DNA from: Syntrophaceae bacterium
Lineage (GTDB): Bacteria; Desulfobacterota; Syntrophia; Syntrophales; UBA2210
Reading direction: 5' to 3'
Assembly: GCA_030619435.1 (NCBI GenBank)
Contig: JAUXBI010000039.1
Span: forward strand, 1 to 9,671
Length of the DNA: 9,671 nt
The notes beneath the pieces are model-generated. The model was not told where the DNA came from. It saw only the letters and a list, made by a program, of their open reading frames with translations, and made no database searches. Of the stretch, positions 5,826 through 9,671 are shown in pieces (the first letter of the stretch is position 1; every line of letters begins with the position of its first letter). The position numbers were made by a program, and so were the translations under genes.

Positions 5826-6554
5826 ATGCCTCATAATCACCAACAGGATCTGGGGAGAGCTGAATTGAAATTTGATGCCTTTAAAGATCTTCTACACATA
5901 TCTAAAGAGGATATCTGCAGAAGATTTTTTCTCGAAAACAGGGAAAGTATCAGGATTAAGAAAGAAGATGTGGCGGTCAGGAACCTTGTAAAAATCTTCG
6001 ATGCGGCGCTGGCCATAAGCAATAAAAAGGGCTTTCCCACCATGAGCATGAGAGATCTGAGTGCCGGAACCGGACTCAGCATGGGAGCCCTGTACAACTG
6101 TTTTTCAAGCAAGGATGATCTCCTCGACATGATACAGGAACAGGGGAGAACAGTTGTTATAAAGATACTCACTGATTGCACATCCGGCGTTGACGATCCC
6201 CGTCAAAAACTCAGGAGGACTGTGCAGACCCATTTGTATCTGAGCGAGGTCATGCAGCCCTGGTTCTACTTTTCCTATATGGAGACAAAAAACCTTGGAA
6301 AAGAAGAACACAAAAGGGCTATAGAATCTGAACTTGCCACGGAAAAGGTGTTTCTGGACATAATCGAAGAGGGGATATCGTCCGGAATCTTTTCCCCTGT
6401 CGATGCTGGTCTCACAGCGGCGGCAATCAAGGCAACCCTTCAAGACTGGTACCTCAAGAGGTGGAAATATGAAAGGAGAAAAGTCACCGTAGAAGACTAT
6501 TCCCATTTCCTTGTGGATTTTATAGAGTCCTATATCTTAACTGAGAAGAATTAG
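5826..6554 (+). CDS. TetR/AcrR-family transcriptional regulator
   Basis: A 242-residue regulator, somewhat long for the family. The TetR N-terminal DNA-binding domain runs from about 53 to 103: helix 1 around IFDAALAISNKKGF (57-70), then the helix-turn-helix MSMRDLSAGTGLSMGALYNC (73-92) and FSSKDDLL. The rest is an all-helical ligand/dimer domain with many aromatic residues (QPWFYFSYMET, 144-154), as expected for an acyl-CoA or hydrophobic effector. About 50 residues precede the HTH domain. A TTG at 5865 with a better SD (5852-5857) would remove 13 of them. The gene lies 25 bp after the dehydrogenase and 16 bp before the kinase, so it is co-transcribed with likely targets and probably controls its own operon through the palindrome at 3733-3746 (inference). 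Family firm; effector unknown. Confidence 0.93.
   Translation: MPHNHQQDLGRAELKFDAFKDLLHISKEDICRRFFLENRESIRIKKEDVAVRNLVKIFDAALAISNKKGFPTMSMRDLSAGTGLSMGALYNCFSSKDDLLDMIQEQGRTVVIKILTDCTSGVDDPRQKLRRTVQTHLYLSEVMQPWFYFSYMETKNLGKEEHKRAIESELATEKVFLDIIEEGISSGIFSPVDAGLTAAAIKATLQDWYLKRWKYERRKVTVEDYSHFLVDFIESYILTEKN
5852..5857 (+). promoter_or_regulatory. Shine-Dalgarno favouring an alternative TTG start of the TetR gene
   Basis: GGGGAG lies seven bases upstream of an in-frame TTG at 5865-5867. The annotated ATG at 5826 has only a weak GGAATGGA stretch before it. If TTG is used the regulator is 229 residues. Confidence 0.35.
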
Positions 6555-6570
6555 AAATTGAGAGGAAACT

Positions 6571-7638
6571 ATGGACGTAATCGACAAACCGGTGAATGTG
6601 AGAACGGGTGAAGAACTTGACGCGAAAAAGATAGAGGAATTCCTGAATGACAATGTGCCGGAAGTTGGGGGCAAACTCCATATAAAACAGTTTCCGAGCG
6701 GCTTCTCCAACCTTACCTATCTGATCAGGGTGGGCGGCCGTGATCTGGTGCTGAGGAGGCCTCCATTCGGCACGAAGGCAAAAACCGCTCATGATATGGG
6801 AAGAGAATACCGGAGACTATCCGCGCTGCACCCGGTTTTTCCCTACTGTCCGAAACCGCTTGTGTATACCGAAGATGAATCCGTTATGGGATCTCCCTTT
6901 TACATAATGGAACGCATTCCCGGAATTATTCTGCGAAAAGATCCCCCAAAGGGACTTACCTTTACACCTGAGCAGGCGCGCAGATTGTGTGAAAACCTCC
7001 TTGATCTGCACTGCAAACTTCACTCCATAGATTATGTCAGTATAGGGCTTGAGGATTTTGGCAAACCATCAGGATACGTTAAGAGACAGGTGGAAGGCTG
7101 GAGCGACCGCTACAGGGCAGCCGTTACGAACGATGCACCCAATTTTGAACGGGTCATCGAGTGGTTGAACGAAAAGATGCCAGCTGAAACGGAGAGGGCT
7201 ACAATCATCCATAATGATTACAAACTCGACAATTTGGTACTCTCACCGGAAGACCCCTTGAAAATCGTCGGCATTCTGGACTGGGAAATGGCGACTCTGG
7301 GCGATCCCCTGATGGACCTTGGAAGTTCTCTGGCTTACTGGGTGCAGAAGGATGATTCACAAAACGTACAGGCAATGCGTACAATGCCTACAAATATGCC
7401 TGGAATGCTTACCAGGAATGAACTGGTTGACAGATACGCGGAGAAATCGGGCATCTCCATCGACAATTTTGATTTCTATCTGTGCTTTGGAATCTTCAGA
7501 CTTGCGGTTATAGCTCAACAGATATATTACCGTTTTTACCACGGCCATACAAAGGATGATAGATTTCAAACACTTATATTTGTGGTACATATTCTCGAAG
7601 AAAACGCACTCGAGACCATAAATCATTCTGTTTTGTAG
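6571..7638 (+). CDS. APH-family kinase, ACAD10/11 N-terminal-domain type (LvaA-like)
   Basis: A 355-residue aminoglycoside-phosphotransferase-fold kinase. The glycine-rich start is QFPSGFSNLTYLI (40-52), followed by VLRRPPFG (60-67) and HDMGREYR (74-81). The hinge is FYIMERIPGIILR (110-122). The catalytic loop is HNDYKLDN (214-221) with D216 as the general base and N221 as a metal ligand; the metal-binding aspartate is D237 in ILDWEMATLGDP. These motifs match the kinase domain of human ACAD10/ACAD11 and LvaA, which phosphorylate the 4-hydroxyl of 4-hydroxyacyl-CoA; they do not suggest antibiotic resistance. AGAGGA at 6561-6566 precedes the ATG by four bases. The split layout (dehydrogenase, regulator, kinase) supports one pathway. 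LvaA works with a small partner, LvaB; no lvaB-like gene is evident here. Pathway assignment strong by analogy, exact substrate unknown. Confidence 0.93.
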   Translation: MDVIDKPVNVRTGEELDAKKIEEFLNDNVPEVGGKLHIKQFPSGFSNLTYLIRVGGRDLVLRRPPFGTKAKTAHDMGREYRRLSALHPVFPYCPKPLVYTEDESVMGSPFYIMERIPGIILRKDPPKGLTFTPEQARRLCENLLDLHCKLHSIDYVSIGLEDFGKPSGYVKRQVEGWSDRYRAAVTNDAPNFERVIEWLNEKMPAETERATIIHNDYKLDNLVLSPEDPLKIVGILDWEMATLGDPLMDLGSSLAYWVQKDDSQNVQAMRTMPTNMPGMLTRNELVDRYAEKSGISIDNFDFYLCFGIFRLAVIAQQIYYRFYHGHTKDDRFQTLIFVVHILEENALETINHSVL

Positions 7639-7656
7639 TAAATTCCTGTTTTGATA

Positions 7657-7690
7657 AAGGACTTTTGCCGAGACCTGCACAAAAGCCCTT
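7657..7690. terminator. Hairpin between convergent kinase and nitroreductase genes
   Basis: AAGG (7657-7660) plus CTTTTG (7662-7667) pair with CAAAAG (7680-7685) plus CCTT (7687-7690): ten base pairs with one A/C mismatch and a 12-nt loop, 18 bases after the kinase stop. No clear T-run follows on either strand, so terminator function is moderate at best, though the position between converging genes fits. Confidence 0.4.
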
Positions 7691-7718
7691 CCCTCCAACA
7701 CCGGTTACAACCATCCAC

Positions 7719-7740
7719 GGGGCAGGCAAACGCCCTCCCC
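7719..7740 (-). terminator. GC-rich hairpin just after the nitroreductase stop
   Basis: GGGG (7719-7722) and GGC (7725-7727) pair with GCC (7732-7734) and CCCC (7737-7740) around an AAAC loop and a two-base internal mismatch. It begins four bases beyond the nitroreductase stop codon. There is no U-tract, so this is a weak candidate. Confidence 0.3.
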
Positions 7741-7744
7741 GGCA

Positions 7745-8335
7745 TTATTCGCTCCTTTTATCTTTCGAAGGATACCCCTGCAAATGGAGTAAATTCCCGA
7801 ACCTGTCCAGATACACGCATTCATCAAGGCTTTTACGCGGTCGACCAGTTTCCACTGTAACCGGCTTGCCAACAGGTATGGCGACAATAACTTCGTACCC
7901 TTCCGGAACTGCAAGAAGCTGTTTGCAGGCATCATGATCTATCAACCCAACAACAACCGTTCCCAGTCCCAGTTCATGTACCCTGAGACAGAGGTTCTGA
8001 ACCGTCACTCCGAGGTCAAACATGAACCACTCAGAGAATTTTGTTTTATCTTCGCCACCTTTGGATCCGGAAACGCCCATCTTCGCACAAGCAATAATCA
8101 ATACCGAGGCGGACATAGAACATTCTGTTGCCCGGTTTCCGCGAGAATAGGTTTCCGTTACATTTTTTATCAGATCACGGTCTCTCACCACGACAAATTC
8201 CCATACCTGCGTATTTGCCCATGACTGCGCCAGTCGTGCCGCGTTGAGTATTTCCCTGATTTCTTCATCGGTTACATAATAATCCGTGAATTTCCGGACA
8301 CTTCTTCTATTGGTTATAGCTTCCATGAGTTCCAT
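7745..8335 (-). CDS. Nitroreductase-family FMN oxidoreductase
   Basis: A 196-residue single-domain nitroreductase-family protein of usual length. RRSVRKF (10-16) is the N-terminal FMN-phosphate-binding motif. AQSWANTQVWEFVVV (36-50) is the family's second conserved strand, and the region around GLGTVVVGLID (123-133) leading to VAIPVGKP (151-158) closes the flavin site. Such enzymes use NAD(P)H to reduce nitroaromatics, quinones, enones or other acceptors; true substrates are rarely predictable. A strong SD (AAGGAGGT, minus strand, 8344-8351) lies eight bases before the ATG at 8333-8335; a second in-frame Met follows three codons later. The gene converges on the kinase, has its own candidate promoter and shows no operon link to the acyl-CoA genes. 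The last ten residues are polar and look unstructured. Confidence 0.93.
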   Translation of the reverse strand: MELMEAITNRRSVRKFTDYYVTDEEIREILNAARLAQSWANTQVWEFVVVRDRDLIKNVTETYSRGNRATECSMSASVLIIACAKMGVSGSKGGEDKTKFSEWFMFDLGVTVQNLCLRVHELGLGTVVVGLIDHDACKQLLAVPEGYEVIVAIPVGKPVTVETGRPRKSLDECVYLDRFGNLLHLQGYPSKDKRSE

Positions 8336-8369
8336 GTAAAACCACCTCCTTCATGAATATGTGCCTGCA

Positions 8370-8397
8370 TCTATGAACACAAATTTATTTTTGTCAA
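8370..8397 (-). promoter_or_regulatory. Candidate promoter of the nitroreductase gene
   Basis: On the minus strand, a perfect TTGACA (8392-8397) is followed after 16 bp by CATAGA (8370-8375), only a 3/6 match to the -10. The start would fall near 8363, giving a leader of about 28 nt that includes the strong SD. The -35 is convincing; the -10 is not. Confidence 0.4.
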
Positions 8398-8404
8398 GGG
8401 AAAG

Positions 8405-8500
8405 TCATTTGAACGCGTGGGTGTCGCGGAAAATATCTACAATGAGATCATCAATAAATGACTCTGGCTTTTTCGGTTCAATTACGTTATCCTTTTTCAT
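8405..8500 (-). CDS. Possible 31-residue small protein (unproven)
   Basis: On the minus strand, ATG at 8498-8500 opens a 31-codon frame ending in TGA at 8405-8407. The product begins MKKDNVIEPKKPESF and continues with an acidic amphipathic stretch, IDDLIVDIFRD. The amino-acid make-up looks protein-like, but no clear SD precedes the ATG (only a purine-rich GAAAAGAAAG stretch), and the frame is short enough to be chance. It lies upstream of the nitroreductase on the same strand. I recognise no family. A 55-codon frame on the other strand (8373-8540) overlaps it; at most one is likely real. Confidence 0.22.
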   Translation of the reverse strand: MKKDNVIEPKKPESFIDDLIVDIFRDTHAFK

Positions 8501-8536
8501 AATGTGTATACTTTCTTTTCAGGGAGACAGAATACG

Positions 8537-9034
8537 ATGAAAGAAAAAAGAGAAACACTGGTAAGCATAGTAATGGGGAGCGATTCCGACCTTCCCGTAA
8601 TAAAGGAAGCGGCATTAATCCTCGAAGAATTCGATATTCCGCATGAACTGTTTCTGACATCCGCGCATCGCTCGCCGGAGCGAACATCACTGTTTGCAGC
8701 CGAGGCCGCTCGGCGCGGCGTCAAAGTTATCATCGTCGGAGCGGGTATGGCGGCGCACCTTGCCGGTGTCATCGCGTCACAGACACCACTGCCTGTAATT
8801 GGCGTTCCGATTGATTCGTCTTCTCTTCAAGGGCTCGACGCGCTCCTTTCCACGGTGCAGATGCCGGGAGGAATACCCGTGGCCACAATGGCCATAGGAA
8901 AAGCGGGGGCAAAAAACGCCGCTTTGATGGCAGTCAGAATACTCGCCCTGGAAGATGAAGGTCTCCGCAGGAAACTGGATGTGTACATCAGAAAAATGGC
9001 CGATAATATCGAGGAAAAACAGCAGAAGCTATAG
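8537..9034 (+). CDS. purE: 5-(carboxyamino)imidazole ribonucleotide mutase (PurE)
   Basis: From the ATG at 8537 the product is 165 residues, typical for PurE. It catalyses conversion of N5-CAIR to CAIR in de novo purine synthesis. Conserved elements are IVMGSDSDLPVIKEA near the N-terminus (nucleotide/CO2-site loop), TSAHRSPER about 30 residues later (with the essential histidine), GAGMAAHLAGVIAS, and PVIGVPIDSS...GLDALLSTVQMPGGIPVATMAIG, the class I core. AGMAAHLAG is a mild variant of the more usual AGGAAHLPG. The start is set by AGGGAG at 8521-8526, ten bases before ATG; the longer frame from GTG 8504 would add 11 residues absent from the family. No purK or other pur gene is visible. tsaC follows after 38 bp, probably in the same operon. 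Confidence 0.95.
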   Translation: MKEKRETLVSIVMGSDSDLPVIKEAALILEEFDIPHELFLTSAHRSPERTSLFAAEAARRGVKVIIVGAGMAAHLAGVIASQTPLPVIGVPIDSSSLQGLDALLSTVQMPGGIPVATMAIGKAGAKNAALMAVRILALEDEGLRRKLDVYIRKMADNIEEKQQKL

Positions 9035-9072
9035 GACGGCTCTGTTTTTCTATCTATGCTTCGCGGTGAAAA

Positions 9073-9671
9073 ATGGTACCTGTCATAGAGATAAATTCCG
9101 GCGGATCGTCAATAATGAAGGCGGTAAGAATTATGGAGGAAGGGGGCGTTGTCGCCTATCCTACAGAGACCTTCTATGGCCTCGGCGCTGACATCGGAAA
9201 TCCACAGGCTCTGGAAAAGATATACGCTATCAAGGGAAGAGATTTCAACAAACCCATCTCCATCATTATAGGCGCTCGTGAAGATCTTGCAAGGTTCGCG
9301 AAAGAGATCACCCCGGCAGCGGAAATCCTCATGGATCGGTTCTGGCCCGGGGGGATCACACTGCTGTTTAAGGCATCCCAGGATGTTCCCCGGAAACTGA
9401 CGGCAAAAACCGGGAAAATAGGTATTCGTCTGTCCAGCAATTCCGTCGCGACCCTCCTGGCAAGGAGTCTTTCCGGCGCTATCACGGCCACCAGCGCCAA
9501 CCGGTCCGGTCAGAAAGAATGTGTGTCGGTTGAAGAAGTGGTCAGCAGTATAGGTGAAAACCTGGATGCCGTCATCGACGGGGGCAGGACGCCGGGTGGA
9601 GCGGGTTCTACTATTGTGGACACAACCGTTGACCCACCTGTTGTCATAAGAGAAGGGGTTATCCCTTCGTC
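9073..9671 (+). CDS. tsaC: L-threonylcarbamoyladenylate synthase (TsaC/Sua5/YrdC family), cut by window end
   Basis: The frame runs from ATG 9073 to the window edge, with 199 codons visible and no stop. TsaC makes threonylcarbamoyl-AMP from threonine, bicarbonate and ATP for t6A37 of tRNAs reading ANN codons. Motifs: VVAYPTETFYGLGADI (26-41), KGRDFNKPISI (54-64), FWPGGITLLF (90-99), KIGIRLS (115-121), ITATSANRSG (137-146) and GAGSTIVD (176-183). The KGR lysine/arginine and the S-A-N motif are the expected ATP and threonine contacts. The short form (about 200 residues) fits, so only a few residues are probably missing; a longer Sua5-type C-terminal domain cannot be excluded. WPGG replaces the commoner WPGP. 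Only a weak GGTGA precedes the ATG, so translation may depend on purE upstream. Confidence 0.93.
   Translation, partial: MVPVIEINSGGSSIMKAVRIMEEGGVVAYPTETFYGLGADIGNPQALEKIYAIKGRDFNKPISIIIGAREDLARFAKEITPAAEILMDRFWPGGITLLFKASQDVPRKLTAKTGKIGIRLSSNSVATLLARSLSGAITATSANRSGQKECVSVEEVVSSIGENLDAVIDGGRTPGGAGSTIVDTTVDPPVVIREGVIPS

Noticed and set aside
6571..7638. Aminoglycoside resistance gene
   Set aside because: The APH fold is shared, but the motifs and the adjoining ACAD10/11-type dehydrogenase point to an acyl-CoA kinase, not antibiotic modification.
8507..8512. TATACT as a -10 box for purE
   Set aside because: Good -10 match, but no acceptable -35 lies 16-18 bp upstream, so I did not call a promoter.
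8669..8686. Imperfect palindrome cgctcgccggagcg inside purE
   Set aside because: It lies within conserved PurE coding sequence (SAHRSPER) and is explained by codons; not a plausible operator.

Overview
The window is about 9.7 kb of ordinary-density bacterial chromosome, roughly half G+C. It carries acyl-CoA metabolism genes, a nitroreductase, and the edge of a housekeeping block. No rRNA, tRNA, CRISPR array, transposase or phage gene is visible. The anaerobe-style EtfAB pair, many acyl-CoA enzymes and the intergenic 'attcccg..cgggaat' and 'ccctc..gaggg' repeats would fit a Desulfobacterota (Syntrophia-like) genome. That placement is an inference from style, not a phylogenetic result.

Layout. 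Positions 1-718 (+) hold the C-terminal part of an acyl-CoA synthetase. Positions 719-975 hold a compound inverted-repeat element. Positions 976-1791 (+) encode an enoyl-CoA hydratase with both catalytic glutamates. It converges on etfA (1868-2848, -), which follows etfB (2872-about 3642, -). The etfB frame clearly continues upstream of its first internal ATG, but the well-placed start ATG is followed directly by TAA. Divergent from etfB is a histidine phosphatase-family gene (3793-4503, +). Between the two lie back-to-back sigma70-like promoters flanking a perfect 14-bp palindrome. Next on the + strand come an ACAD10/11-type acyl-CoA dehydrogenase (4592-5800), a TetR-family regulator (5826-6554) and an APH-fold kinase of the ACAD10/11 N-terminal type (6571-7638). 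A nitroreductase (7745-8335, -) converges on the kinase. Then follow purE (8537-9034, +) and the start of tsaC/sua5 (9073 to the window end, +).

How the genes may work together. The separate kinase plus ACAD10/11-type dehydrogenase is the split form of human ACAD10/ACAD11. It also resembles LvaA/LvaC of Pseudomonas putida levulinate catabolism, where a 4-hydroxyacyl-CoA is phosphorylated and the phosphate is then eliminated so the chain can enter beta-oxidation. A CoA ligase to activate the acid, a hydratase to act on the enoyl-CoA and an ETF to take electrons are all close by. The TetR regulator sits between dehydrogenase and kinase, and the 14-bp palindrome is a reasonable candidate for its operator. 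The substrate cannot be read from the sequence, and the histidine phosphatase has an unusual active site and an unknown role. purE and tsaC look functionally unrelated.

Most worth a second look: the stop at codon 2 of etfB, the 4-hydroxyacyl-CoA kinase/phosphate-elimination cluster, the palindrome between divergent promoters, and a predicted leaderless transcript for the phosphatase.
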